From JBBROS01 sp965260995 (GTDB lineage: Bacteria; Pseudomonadota; Alphaproteobacteria; Acetobacterales; Acetobacteraceae), in NCBI GenBank assembly GCA_965260995.1, contig CBDHCD010000003.1, positions 2,195,050-2,259,049 of the forward strand: a DNA stretch of 64,000 nucleotides. Reading direction: 5' to 3'. The notes below the pieces were generated by a model, which had not been told where the DNA came from, did no database searches, and saw only the letters and a list, made by a program, of their open reading frames with translations. Shown one piece after another: positions 51,361-60,029 of the stretch (within the stretch, counting starts at the first letter, position 1; the number at the start of each line of letters is the position of its first letter). Made by a program: the position numbers and the translations under genes.

Positions 51361-52376
51361 TCCTGCTGACCCATCCTCCGGCCGCCCGGGACCTCTATTA
51401 CGGTCCCCGCGCCCTCGCCGCCCTGCGGGCGCTCGGCCCCGTGCGGCTCAACGACGGCGGCCCGCTCGAAGGCGATGCCCTCGCCGCCGCCGCGGCGGGC
51501 TGCCGCGTGATCGTCGCCGACCGCGCCGTGCCCGGCCCCGCCGCCCTGTTCCGCGCCCTGCCCGGCCTGGTCGCCTTCGTCCGCAACGCCGTCGACATCC
51601 GCACCATCGACGTCGCCGCCGCCAGCGCCGCCGGCGTGCTGGTCACGCGGGCCTCACCGGGCTTCGTTCCCGCCGTCGCCGAGCTGGTCCTGGGCGTCAT
51701 GATCGATCTCTGCCGCGGCGTGTCGGACGCGGCCGGCCATTACCGCGCCGGCCGCGCGCCGCCGATGCGAATGGGCCGCCAGGTCGCGGGCGCCACCGTC
51801 GGCATCGTCGGCCTCGGCGCGATCGGCCGCCGCCTGGCCCGGCTGCTCGCCGCGCTCGACGCCATCGTGATCGCCCACGACCCCCACGCCCCGGAGCACG
51901 CCCCCGAGCACGCCCCGGAGCACGCCCCTGAGCACGCCCGCGTCGAGCGCCTCGCCTTTCCCGCCCTGCTCGCCCGCGCCGACATCGTGGTCTGCCTCGC
52001 CGCCGCCACCCCCGGCACCGCCGACCTGTTCGACCGCGCCGCGTTCGACGCCATGCGCCCCGGCGCCCTGTTCATCAACGCCGGCCGCGGCGAGCTGGTG
52101 GACGACGCCGCGCTGGCCGAGGCGCTCGACGGCGGCCGGCTCGCCGGCGCGGCCCTCGACGTCGGCCGCGCCCCGGACCAGATGCCGGCCCCCTCCCTCG
52201 CCCGCCGGGCCGACGTGATCGCCACGCCGCACATCGGCGGCCTGACCCGGGCCGCGACCGAGCACCAGGCCTTCGAGACCGTCCGCCAGACCGAAGCCAT
52301 CCTCGGGGGCCGCGTCCCCGAGGGCGCGGTCAACGCCGGGGCGGCGCGCCGCCTGGGCGCTCCGGCGACCGGCTGA
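51357..52376 (+). CDS. D-isomer-specific 2-hydroxyacid dehydrogenase
   Basis: 339 residues from a GTG overlapping the preceding stop. The NAD-binding motif is VGIVGLGAIGRRLA, followed by NAGRGELVDDAAL with the catalytic Arg region and the His in TPHIGG. A run of four PEHA units (12-bp repeats at about 51888-51937) extends the loop after the second beta strand of the NAD domain. It interconverts a 2-keto acid and a D-2-hydroxy acid; the substrate is not evident. Confidence 0.88.
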   Translation: MILLTHPPAARDLYYGPRALAALRALGPVRLNDGGPLEGDALAAAAAGCRVIVADRAVPGPAALFRALPGLVAFVRNAVDIRTIDVAAASAAGVLVTRASPGFVPAVAELVLGVMIDLCRGVSDAAGHYRAGRAPPMRMGRQVAGATVGIVGLGAIGRRLARLLAALDAIVIAHDPHAPEHAPEHAPEHAPEHARVERLAFPALLARADIVVCLAAATPGTADLFDRAAFDAMRPGALFINAGRGELVDDAALAEALDGGRLAGAALDVGRAPDQMPAPSLARRADVIATPHIGGLTRAATEHQAFETVRQTEAILGGRVPEGAVNAGAARRLGAPATG

Positions 52377-52558
52377 TCCTGGCCCGCGTCCCTGGACAAC
52401 TGCCCGGCGAGGTCAAGATAATGCTGCACCAAGCCGGTCCCCGTGCCGCTCCTCGTGCCGCGCGCCCGGCTGCCTGAAAGGCGAACCATGACTGACCTTC
52501 CGACGCGTCCCTGCTCTGCCCGGCTTGCCGGCCGCCTCGCGACCTCGGGGCGCGGCGC

Positions 52559-53557
52559 GTGAAGCGCCTGTCCGAGCAGACGCTCGTCATCACCGGCGCC
52601 AGCAGCGGCATCGGCCTCGCGACCGCCTACGAGGCCGCCGCCCGCGGGGCGCGCACCGTGCTGGTGGCCCGCAACCGCGCGGCGCTCGACCGGGTCGCCG
52701 CCGTCATCCGCGGCAAGGGCGGCCACGCCCTGCCCGTGGTCGCCGACGTGGCCGAGCGCGACCAGCTCCGCGCCGCCGCGGACGCCGCCATCCGCGAGTA
52801 CGGCGGCTTCGACACCTGGGTCAACAACGCCGCCGTCGGCACCTTCGGCACCTTGGCCGAGGTCACCGAGGCCGACCACCGCCGCGTGTTCGACGTCAAC
52901 TACTGGGGGCTGGTCCACGGCAGCCTGATCGCCGCCGGGCATCTCCGCGCCAAGAAGGGGGGAGACGGCGGGGCCATCGTCAACCTCGGCAGCGTGCTGT
53001 CTGACGTGTCTTTCCCGTTGCAAGGGCCGTACAGCGCCACCAAGGCCGCCGTCCGCGCCTTCACCGACGCGCTCCGCATCGAGCTGGAGCACGAGCGCGC
53101 GCCCGTCTGCGTCACCCTGATCAAGCCCGCCGCCATCGCCACGCCCTTCGCCCAGCACGCCCGCAACTACATGGACCGCGAGCCGAGCCTGCCCCCGCCC
53201 GTCTACGCCCCCGAGGACGTGGCGGCGGCGATCCTGCACGCCGCCGAGCACGGTGGCCGCGACCTCTACGTCGGCGGCAGCGGCAAGGCGATCACCCTGG
53301 CCGGCAACACCGTCCCCGCCGCGCTCGACTGGGCCTCGGCCCGCTTCGGCCCGGCCGCGTCCAAGCGGCTCCGCGCGCCCACCAGCCCCACCGAGGGCAA
53401 TCTCTACACGCCCGGCCGCGACGGCGACGTGCGCGGCTCGACGCCCTACCCGGTGCTGCGGTCCGGCGTCCCTCCGTCCGGCGTCGCGCCGCTGCTCGCC
53501 GGCGCGGCGCTGCTCGTGGCCGGCACCGCCGCGGCGCTGCTCGGCCGCAAGGGCTGA
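52559..53557 (+). CDS. SDR-family oxidoreductase with C-terminal membrane anchor
   Basis: 332 residues from a GTG. The classical SDR set is visible: TGASSGIG (cofactor), NNAA, a Ser in NLGSVLSD and YSATK (catalytic Tyr/Lys). Residues beyond about 250 are an extension ending in a hydrophobic helix (VAPLLAGAALLVAGTAAALL), which suggests attachment to the membrane. The 182 bases before it contain no supported gene. Substrate unknown. Confidence 0.88.
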   Translation: MKRLSEQTLVITGASSGIGLATAYEAAARGARTVLVARNRAALDRVAAVIRGKGGHALPVVADVAERDQLRAAADAAIREYGGFDTWVNNAAVGTFGTLAEVTEADHRRVFDVNYWGLVHGSLIAAGHLRAKKGGDGGAIVNLGSVLSDVSFPLQGPYSATKAAVRAFTDALRIELEHERAPVCVTLIKPAAIATPFAQHARNYMDREPSLPPPVYAPEDVAAAILHAAEHGGRDLYVGGSGKAITLAGNTVPAALDWASARFGPAASKRLRAPTSPTEGNLYTPGRDGDVRGSTPYPVLRSGVPPSGVAPLLAGAALLVAGTAAALLGRKG

Positions 53558-53659
53558 CCGGGCGGGCGCGAAGGCCGGCCCTGCCGCGCCGCGCCAGGCC
53601 TGGCGGCGGGCCGGCATCCCGCCTCGCCTGGCGACTGACGCCCGGACTGTTCCCAGTCA

Positions 53660-53705
53660 AGGCCATCGCAGCCCAGGGCGATCGCAGCCCAGGGCGATCG
53701 CAGCC
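53660..53705. repeat. Short 16-bp tandem repeat
   Basis: About two and a half copies of a GCAGCCCAGGGCGATC-like unit in the gap between the convergent SDR and metallo-hydrolase genes. It contains GCGATCGC palindromes. No function is evident. Confidence 0.6.
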
Positions 53706-54367
53706 TAGGTCGGCAGCCGCATCGCCTGCGCCACGAACGGGTTGGTCTGCCGCTCCAGCCCGATCGTGCTGCCCGGCCCGTGGCCGCAGATGAACGCCAT
53801 CGAATCCGGCAGCGGCATCACCTTGTCGCGAATGGCCCGCAGCAGCGCGTCCCCGTCGCCGTAAGAGAAATCGGTCCGCCCGACCGAGCCCTGGAACAGC
53901 ACGTCGCCCATCAGCGTCACCCCGGCCGCCCGGTTGACGTAGATGAGGTGGCCCGGCGTGTGCCCCGGGCAGTGCAGCGCCTCGAAGCTGTGCCCGCCCA
54001 GCGTCACCACGTCCCCCTCGCGCAGCCACTCGTCCGGCCGCACCGCCCGCGCGCCCGCGATGCCGTAGGCTGCCCCCGCCTCCGCCAGCCCGTCGAGCAG
54101 GAAGGCGTCCCGCTCGTCCGGCCCCTGCAGCGCCGCCCCCGGCAGCGCGTCCCGCAGCGCCGCCGCGCCGCCGGCGTGGTCGATGTGCCCGTGCGTCAGC
54201 AGGATGCGCTCGACCGACAGCCCCAGCGACGCCACCGCGTCCAGGATCGCCGGCACGTCCCCGCCCGGGTCGACCACCATCGCCGCCTTGGCGCCCTCGT
54301 CCCACAGCAATGTGCAGTTCTGCTGCAACGGCGTCACGGGGATGATGGCGAGCTTCAACGCGGGCAT
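53705..54367 (-). CDS. MBL-fold metallo-hydrolase, glyoxalase II-like
   Basis: 220 residues. Metal ligands are in THGHIDHAGG (HxHxDH), HCPGHTPGH and LMGDVLF, with a further His in CGHGPGSTIG. These proteins hydrolyse thioesters or similar small molecules; YcbL/glyoxalase II type is likely. The ATG at 54367 gives the usual N-terminus (LAIIPVTPLQQNCTLLWD). Divergent from map. Confidence 0.9.
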   Translation of the reverse strand: MPALKLAIIPVTPLQQNCTLLWDEGAKAAMVVDPGGDVPAILDAVASLGLSVERILLTHGHIDHAGGAAALRDALPGAALQGPDERDAFLLDGLAEAGAAYGIAGARAVRPDEWLREGDVVTLGGHSFEALHCPGHTPGHLIYVNRAAGVTLMGDVLFQGSVGRTDFSYGDGDALLRAIRDKVMPLPDSMAFICGHGPGSTIGLERQTNPFVAQAMRLPT

Positions 54368-54542
54368 GGCGGGCGTCCGTCCAGTGATCCGCCATCTATC
54401 GAAGGGAACGGCCGCCGCGGCAACAGGGCATGGCCCGGCCTCGCGCCTCGGCCTCGCGCCCTGGCTTACTCGCACCCTGGCCCACTTGCGCCTCGGGCCA
54501 ACGGTCCGCATGTTCGATCCTGCAACTGGGACATGGGCCAAC

Positions 54543-55343
54543 ATGGACGGCGGGGCCGACACGAGACGGATCACGATCCACACGCCAGAGGATTTCGAGG
54601 GGATGCGCGCCGCCGGTCGCCTCGCGGCCGAGACCCTGGATTTCGTCGCCGGGCACGTCCGCCCCGGCGTCGCCACCGCCGCCCTCGACCGCCTGTGCCA
54701 CGATTTCATCATCGGCTGCGGCGCGGTCCCCGCCCCGCTCAACTACCGCGGCTTTCCCAAGTCGATCTGCACCAGCATCAACCACGTCGTCTGCCACGGC
54801 ATCCCCGGCGACCGCCGCCTGCTGGACGGCGACGTGCTCAACATCGACGTCACCGTCGTGCTCGACGGCTGGCACGGCGACAGCAGCCGTATGTACGTCG
54901 CCGGCCAGCCCTCCACCCGCGCCAGCCGGCTGCTGGACGTGACGTACCAGGCGCTGATGCGCGGGGTCGAGGCGGTGAAGCCCGGTGCGTCGCTCGGCGA
55001 CGTCGGCCACGCCATCCAGGCGTTCGTCGAGGGCAACCGCTTCAGCGTCGTGCGCGACTTCTGCGGCCACGGCATCGGCCGCCGCTTCCACGAGGCCCCG
55101 AACGTGCTCCACTTCGGCCGTCCCGGCGACGGCCCCATCCTGCGGCCCGGCATGTTCTTCACCATCGAGCCGATGGTCAACGCCGGCCGCCCCGAGGTGA
55201 AGGTGCTGGACGACGGCTGGACCGCCGTCACCCGCGACCGCAGCCTGTCCGCCCAGTTCGAGCACATGGTCGGCGTCACCGAGACCGGCTGCGAGGTGTT
55301 CACCTACTCCCCCGCCGGCTTCCACCAGCCGCCCTACGCATGA
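54543..55343 (+). CDS. map: Methionine aminopeptidase, type I
   Basis: 266 residues from the ATG at 54543; an ATG 11 codons upstream (54510) is possible but makes it longer than usual. Metal ligands are in NIDVTVVLDGWHGDSS (two Asp), CGHGIGRRFHEAP (His), FTIEPMV (Glu) and QFEHMVGVT (Glu). It removes initiator Met from nascent proteins. The stop overlaps the thioesterase start (ATGA). Confidence 0.95.
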   Translation: MDGGADTRRITIHTPEDFEGMRAAGRLAAETLDFVAGHVRPGVATAALDRLCHDFIIGCGAVPAPLNYRGFPKSICTSINHVVCHGIPGDRRLLDGDVLNIDVTVVLDGWHGDSSRMYVAGQPSTRASRLLDVTYQALMRGVEAVKPGASLGDVGHAIQAFVEGNRFSVVRDFCGHGIGRRFHEAPNVLHFGRPGDGPILRPGMFFTIEPMVNAGRPEVKVLDDGWTAVTRDRSLSAQFEHMVGVTETGCEVFTYSPAGFHQPPYA

Positions 55344-55789
55344 GCGACGCACACGCCCCCGCCCCGGCCCCGGCCCCGGCCCCGGCCCCTGGCGGCTTCG
55401 TCACCACCCATCGCCTGCGCTTCAACGACACCGACCGGCTCGGCCACGTCAACAACGCCGTGTTCGCCGTCATGCTGGAGCAGGGCCGCTGCGAGCTGCT
55501 GGCGGAGGCCGGCCTGCCGGTCGGCGGCGCGGAGCAGGCCGTCGTCATCGTCCGCCTCGAACTCGACTTCCTCGCCGAGATGTCCTGGCCCGGCGAGGTC
55601 CGCATCACCACCGAGGTCGCCCGACTCGGCAGCCGCTCCTTCACCTTCAACCAGCAGCTAGCCTGCGGCGACGCCGTCTGCGGCAAAGCCGTCACCGTGC
55701 TGGTGGTGATGGACCGCGTCGCGCGCCGCGCGCTGCCCATCGACCCGTGGCGCGACGCCCTCGCCCGCTGGCAACCCGCCCGGTCGTGA
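55340..55789 (+). CDS. Acyl-CoA thioesterase, 4HBT hotdog family
   Basis: 149 residues. A Pro/Ala repeat (APAPAPAPAPAP, residues 5-17) precedes a single hotdog domain with FNDTDRLGHVNNAVFAVMLEQGR, the 4-hydroxybenzoyl-CoA thioesterase active-site pattern. It hydrolyses acyl-CoA thioesters of unknown chain type. Overlaps map and the RadC-like gene by four bases each. Confidence 0.88.
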   Translation: MSDAHAPAPAPAPAPAPGGFVTTHRLRFNDTDRLGHVNNAVFAVMLEQGRCELLAEAGLPVGGAEQAVVIVRLELDFLAEMSWPGEVRITTEVARLGSRSFTFNQQLACGDAVCGKAVTVLVVMDRVARRALPIDPWRDALARWQPARS

Positions 55790-56190
55790 GCGCCGGCCCC
55801 GACGACCTGCTCCACGCCCTCGAACCGCCCACCCCCGCCGATCCCGAGCCGCGCCGGGTCCCGCGGCCCTCTTCGCCCGTCACCGCCGCGGGACACCGCG
55901 CCCGGCTGCGCGCCCGCCTGCTGACCGCCGGGCCTGGCGCCCTCGCCGACCACGAGCTGCTGGAGATGGCGTTGTTCCTCGCCCTGCCGCGGCGCGACAC
56001 GGCTCCTGTCGCCCGCGCCCTGCTGTCCCGCTTCGGCGGTTTCGCCGCCTGCCTCGCCGCCCCGTTGCCCGACCTCCGCGCCGTCGAGGGCGTGGGCGAC
56101 GCCGGGGCCGCGGCGCTCAAGCTGCTCGACGCCGCCGCCTGCCGCTTGAACCCCGCCGAGCCGGGCCGGCCGCCGGTCGCGGGCGGGTAG
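55786..56190 (+). CDS. RadC-like (UPF0758) N-terminal domain protein, lacking the JAB/MPN domain
   Basis: 134 residues from a GTG overlapping the preceding stop. The sequence GHRARLRARLLTAGPGALADHELLEMALFLALPRRD and the helix-hairpin-helix part (LRAVEGVGDAGAAALKLL) match the N-terminal third to half of RadC. The metalloprotease-like JAB domain that normally follows is absent: the frame stops after RPPVAGG. It is either a degenerate RadC or a stand-alone DNA-binding form. Confidence 0.72.
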   Translation: MSAGPDDLLHALEPPTPADPEPRRVPRPSSPVTAAGHRARLRARLLTAGPGALADHELLEMALFLALPRRDTAPVARALLSRFGGFAACLAAPLPDLRAVEGVGDAGAAALKLLDAAACRLNPAEPGRPPVAGG

Positions 56191-56200
56191 CCCCCCGCGC

Positions 56201-56755
56201 GTGCTCGCGTCCCCGGTCTTCGAGCATATCGAGGCCACCCTCGCCGACTCCTACCGCCGGGAGATCGAGCACGAGGAGAACGTGTGGCGCACCCTGCCCT
56301 TCTTCGCCGCCACCCTCGCCTTGCAGCTCACCGCGCTGTTCCAAACGCTCGAGCGCCTGCCGCCGCACAACACCCTGGCCTGGCAGGTCGCGGTCGGCTG
56401 CGCCGCGCTGTCGGGCCTGACCACCTTCACCGCCCTCGCCTTCCTCGCCGCCTCCATCCTGCCGGCCGAGTTCGCCTACATCGCCCCCGAAGCCGAGCTG
56501 CTCGACTTCGCGGACCGGCTCGAACAGCAGGAGCGCGCTGCCGGCGACCCCGTGGCCGCCGCCGTCGCCGCGCTCGAAACCCTCAAGCGCGAATTGGCCC
56601 GGCAATACGCCGTCGCCACCGAGCACAACCGCCGCATCAACCGCAACCGCGCCAAGCGCCGCTCCATCGCCGGCCTGTCCACCGTCGCGTCCGTGCTCGC
56701 AACGATGGCGCTGGTAACCACGATCGCGCTAACCTATGTCCCGAAGGTCCAGTGA
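56201..56755 (+). CDS. Three-helix membrane protein, unknown family
   Basis: 184 residues from a GTG. The N-terminal EIEHEENVWRTLPF leads into two membrane helices (about 29-46 and 65-88), a charged helical segment (about 100-150) and a third helix at the C-terminus (VASVLATMALVTTIALTYV). No enzyme motif. The 2+1 helix layout loosely recalls SLATT-type sensor proteins, but I cannot support that. Nine bases separate it from a 59-residue gene. Confidence 0.7.
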   Translation: MLASPVFEHIEATLADSYRREIEHEENVWRTLPFFAATLALQLTALFQTLERLPPHNTLAWQVAVGCAALSGLTTFTALAFLAASILPAEFAYIAPEAELLDFADRLEQQERAAGDPVAAAVAALETLKRELARQYAVATEHNRRINRNRAKRRSIAGLSTVASVLATMALVTTIALTYVPKVQ

Positions 56756-56763
56756 GGTCCGTC

Positions 56764-56943
56764 ATGGCGAACAGCGACGCGCTCCCCCGCATCCACCAGC
56801 CGCCGCCCGAGCCGCGCCCGGCCCCCAAGGTCCCCGTCCCCGACATGGAGGTCGTGACCAAGGGCTGGTGGACCATGCGGGTCGGCCGCCGCTCCGTCGA
56901 CGCCCTCGAAGCCGAGAACCGCACCCGCCGCGCCAAGGGCTGA
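56764..56943 (+). CDS. Small Pro-rich protein, unknown
   Basis: 59 residues. The first half is Pro-rich (IHQPPPEPRPAPKVPVP), the second is compact (MEVVTKGWWTMRVGRRSVDALEAENRTRR). It lies directly after the three-helix membrane protein, probably in the same transcript. No family recognised. Confidence 0.6.
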   Translation: MANSDALPRIHQPPPEPRPAPKVPVPDMEVVTKGWWTMRVGRRSVDALEAENRTRRAKG

Positions 56944-56951
56944 GCCCCTCC

Positions 56952-57854
56952 TCAACCGCGCCGGGCCGACACCGCCACCGCGACGCCCACCAGCGCCAGG
57001 CCCGCGCCCGACAGCGCGCCCAGCGCTTCCCCCAGCAGCGGCACCGCCAGCACGGCCGCCGTGCCCGGCACCAGCGCCGTCACCGTCGTCAGCCGCCCCG
57101 GCCCCAGGCTGGCCAGCGCCCGCGTGAACAGCCACAGCGACACCAGCACGGCGAACACCCCCTGCAACAGCGCCTGCGCCGCCACTTCGCGGATCGGCGC
57201 GTCGGACAATCGGCTCGGCAGGACCAGCCACCACACCGGCAGGAACAGCGCCGCGCCCCACAGCCCGACGGCCACGATCGACTGCGCCGGGCTGGGCCGC
57301 CACCGCCGCGCCAGCAGCGTGTAGCCCGCCCACGACGTCACCGCACCCAGGAACAGCAGGTCGCCCCGCCACGCGCCCGGGGCCGCGCGCCCGGCGTAGG
57401 ACTCCGCCCAGAACAGGCACATCCCGGCCAGCACCAGGGCGAGGCTCGCCACCTGCGCCCGCCGCCACGCCTCGCCGAACAGCAGCCAGGCGCCGGCGGC
57501 GACCAGGAACGGCAGCGCCCCCGACAGGATCAGCGCCCCGTGCGCCGCCGGGGCGAAGGTGAAGCCCACGTAGGCCGGCAGCGCGAACCCGGCCCCGAGC
57601 AGCGCCAGCGCCAGCCCCCGCCGCCACGGCAGCCCCCGCCCCACCCCCGCCAGCCACAGCGCCGCCGCCGCCGACCCGGCCACCAGGAATCGCAGCGCCC
57701 CCAGGTCCCACGGCGTCAGCCGCACCCCCGCCCCGCCCCGCGCCGCGTAGCGCGACGCCAGGCTGAACGACGACCAGGTGAGCACCAGCAGGGCGGCGAA
57801 GGCGTAGCCGACCAGGCGGTCCCGCCTGGCCTCGGCGTCTCGGGGGGCAAGCAT
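56952..57854 (-). CDS. EamA/DMT-family transporter
   Basis: 300 residues with about ten hydrophobic helices in two EamA repeats, typical of drug/metabolite exporters. WSSFSLASRYA near the N-terminus and AALVPGTAAVLAVPLLGE in the second repeat are family-like. Substrate unknown. It is convergent with the 59-residue gene and divergent from proA. Confidence 0.9.
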   Translation of the reverse strand: MLAPRDAEARRDRLVGYAFAALLVLTWSSFSLASRYAARGGAGVRLTPWDLGALRFLVAGSAAAALWLAGVGRGLPWRRGLALALLGAGFALPAYVGFTFAPAAHGALILSGALPFLVAAGAWLLFGEAWRRAQVASLALVLAGMCLFWAESYAGRAAPGAWRGDLLFLGAVTSWAGYTLLARRWRPSPAQSIVAVGLWGAALFLPVWWLVLPSRLSDAPIREVAAQALLQGVFAVLVSLWLFTRALASLGPGRLTTVTALVPGTAAVLAVPLLGEALGALSGAGLALVGVAVAVSARRG

Positions 57855-57973
57855 CGGCGGAGGTTACGGCGGTTCCGCGCCGCGAGGCGAGGGCTGCCGC
57901 CGCGGCTGCCGGGACACCCCCCCTTGGCACCCCCCTGGCGCTCTCCGCGCCCAGCCGGCAAGATGGCCCCGGG

Positions 57974-59236
57974 ATGAACGACCACGCCGACCACCGCGCC
58001 GCCTGGCTCCAGGACGCCGGCCACCGCGCCCGCGCCGCCTCCGCGCGCCTCGCCACCCTGCCCGACGACGCGCGCAACGCCGGGCTGCGGGCGCAGGCCG
58101 CCGCCCTGCGCGACGCCGCCCCGGCCGTCCTCGCCGCCAACGACGCCGACGTCGTCGCCTTCCAAGGCACGCCCGCCTTGCGCGACCGGCTGCTCCTGAC
58201 CGCCGCCCGCCTCGACGCGGTGGCCGCCGGCCTCGAGCAAATCGCCGCCCTGCCCGACCCGCTCGCCCGCACCCTGGCCGAGTGGACCCGGCCCAACGGC
58301 CTGCGCTTCCGCCGCGTCCCCGCGCCGATCGGCGTCGTCGGCATGATCTACGAGAGCCGCCCCAACGTGGGCGCGGACGCCGCCGGGCTGTGCCTCAAGT
58401 CCGGCAACGCCGTCATCCTGCGCGGCGGCTCCGACAGCGCCCGCTCCGCCGCCGCCATGCTCGCCGCGCTGCGCGCCGGGCTGCGCGCCGCCGGCCTGCC
58501 CGAGGACGCGGTGCAGTCGCCCCCCTCCCCCGACCGCGCCTACGTCGCCGCCATGCTGGGCGGCAGCGGCCTGATCGACCTCCTCATCCCGCGCGGCGGC
58601 CGCGCCCTGGTCGAGCGCGTGCAGGCCGACGCCCGCGTGCCCGTCCTCGCCCACGCCGAGGGCCTGTGCCACACCTACGTCCACGCCAGCGCCGACCCGG
58701 ACATGGCCCGCGTCGTGCTCGCCAACGCCAAGATGCGCCGCACCGGCGTCTGCGGCGCGACCGAGACCCTGCTGATCGACGCCGCCGTGGCGCCCACCCT
58801 GCTGCCGCCGCTGCTGGACGACCTCGCCGCCCTGGGTTGCCGCTTCGTGGGCGACGCCCGCGCCCGCGCCATCCGCCCCGGCCTCCCGCCCGCGACCGAG
58901 GACGATTTCGCGACGGAATGGCTCGACGCCAAGCTGTCCGTCGCCGTGGTCGATGGCCTGGACGCCGCCCTCGCCCACATCGCCCGCTTCGGCAGCAGCC
59001 ACACCGAGGCCATCATCGCCGAGGACCCGGCCGCGGCCGAGCAGTTCCTGGCCCGGGTCGGCAGCGCCGTCGCGCTTTGGAACGCCAGCACCCAGTTCTG
59101 CGACGGCGGCGAGTTCGGCTTCGGGGCCGAGATCGGCATCGCCACCGGCCGGGTCCACGCCCGCGGCCCGGTCGGCGTCGAGCAGCTGACCACCTTCCGC
59201 TACGTCGTCACCGGCACGGGCCAGGTGCGCCCCTGA
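57974..59236 (+). CDS. proA: Gamma-glutamyl phosphate reductase
   Basis: 420 residues. The ALDH-like fold shows IGVVGMIYESRPNV, KSGNAVILRGGSDS and the catalytic Cys in MRRTGVCGATETLLID, ending in the conserved FCDGGEFGFGAEIGI and RGPVGVEQLTTFRYVV. It reduces gamma-glutamyl phosphate to the semialdehyde in proline synthesis. proB is not adjacent on this side; nadD overlaps its stop. Confidence 0.96.
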   Translation: MNDHADHRAAWLQDAGHRARAASARLATLPDDARNAGLRAQAAALRDAAPAVLAANDADVVAFQGTPALRDRLLLTAARLDAVAAGLEQIAALPDPLARTLAEWTRPNGLRFRRVPAPIGVVGMIYESRPNVGADAAGLCLKSGNAVILRGGSDSARSAAAMLAALRAGLRAAGLPEDAVQSPPSPDRAYVAAMLGGSGLIDLLIPRGGRALVERVQADARVPVLAHAEGLCHTYVHASADPDMARVVLANAKMRRTGVCGATETLLIDAAVAPTLLPPLLDDLAALGCRFVGDARARAIRPGLPPATEDDFATEWLDAKLSVAVVDGLDAALAHIARFGSSHTEAIIAEDPAAAEQFLARVGSAVALWNASTQFCDGGEFGFGAEIGIATGRVHARGPVGVEQLTTFRYVVTGTGQVRP

Positions 59237-60003
59237 CCGGCTCGGCCGGCACCTCGGCCGGCACGTCGGCCGGCACTTGGGCCGGCGGCGGCCCGGTCGC
59301 CGATCCGCTGCCGGCTTGGGGCGACCGCCGCCGCACCCGCGTCGGCCTGCTCGGCGGCTCCTTCAACCCCGCGCATCCCGGCCACCTCCACGCCGCCCGC
59401 CTGGCCCGCGCGCGCCTGCGGCTGCACCAGGTCTGGCTGCTGGTCTCCCCCGGCAACCCGCTCAAGCCGCTCGCCGGCATGGCCCCGCTGCCCGAGCGCT
59501 TGGCCAGCGCCCGCCGCATCGCCGACGGCCGCCGCATCCTCGCCACCGCCATCGAGCAGCGCCTCCACACCCGCTACACCTTCGACACCCTGCGCGCGCT
59601 GCGCCGCCGCTTCCCGCGCGTCCGCTTCGTCTGGATCATGGGGGCCGACAACCTGGCGCAGCTGCCCCGCTGGCAGCGCTGGCTCGGCATCGCCGCCACC
59701 ATGCCCTTCGTCACCCTGCCGCGGCCCAGCTACAACGGGCGCGCCCTCGCCAGCCTGGCCGCCCAACGGCTGCGCCCGGCCCTGCGCCCGGCCCGCGCCG
59801 CGCCCGCCCTCGCCGCCATGCCCGCCCCGGCCTGGACCTTCCTGCACGCCCGCCAGAACCCGGCCTCCGCCACCGCCATCCGCGCGCGCCGCGTCGCCCC
59901 ATCCGCTGGGCCATCCGCCGCGCCCGCCGCGCCCGCATCGCCGCAGTTGCGGCGCGCGCCCGTCCTTGCCACAACCAGGGCCTGCCCCGAGCCGGGCCAA
60001 TAG
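59233..60003 (+). CDS. nadD: Nicotinate-nucleotide adenylyltransferase, apparent CTG start
   Basis: 256 residues if translation begins at the CTG at 59233, which overlaps the proA stop as CTGA, mirroring the ATGA/GTGA overlaps elsewhere. No in-frame ATG, GTG or TTG lies between there and the catalytic GLLGGSFNPAHPGHLH (about residue 38). The first 20 residues come from a 12-bp repeat (GTSAGTSAGT). The ATP-binding end SATAIRARR is followed by an atypical 45-residue Ala/Pro tail. It makes NaAD in NAD synthesis. Confidence 0.85.
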   Translation: MTGSAGTSAGTSAGTWAGGGPVADPLPAWGDRRRTRVGLLGGSFNPAHPGHLHAARLARARLRLHQVWLLVSPGNPLKPLAGMAPLPERLASARRIADGRRILATAIEQRLHTRYTFDTLRALRRRFPRVRFVWIMGADNLAQLPRWQRWLGIAATMPFVTLPRPSYNGRALASLAAQRLRPALRPARAAPALAAMPAPAWTFLHARQNPASATAIRARRVAPSAGPSAAPAAPASPQLRRAPVLATTRACPEPGQ

Positions 60004-60029
60004 GAGAAACGGCCATCGCCAGGAAGCCA

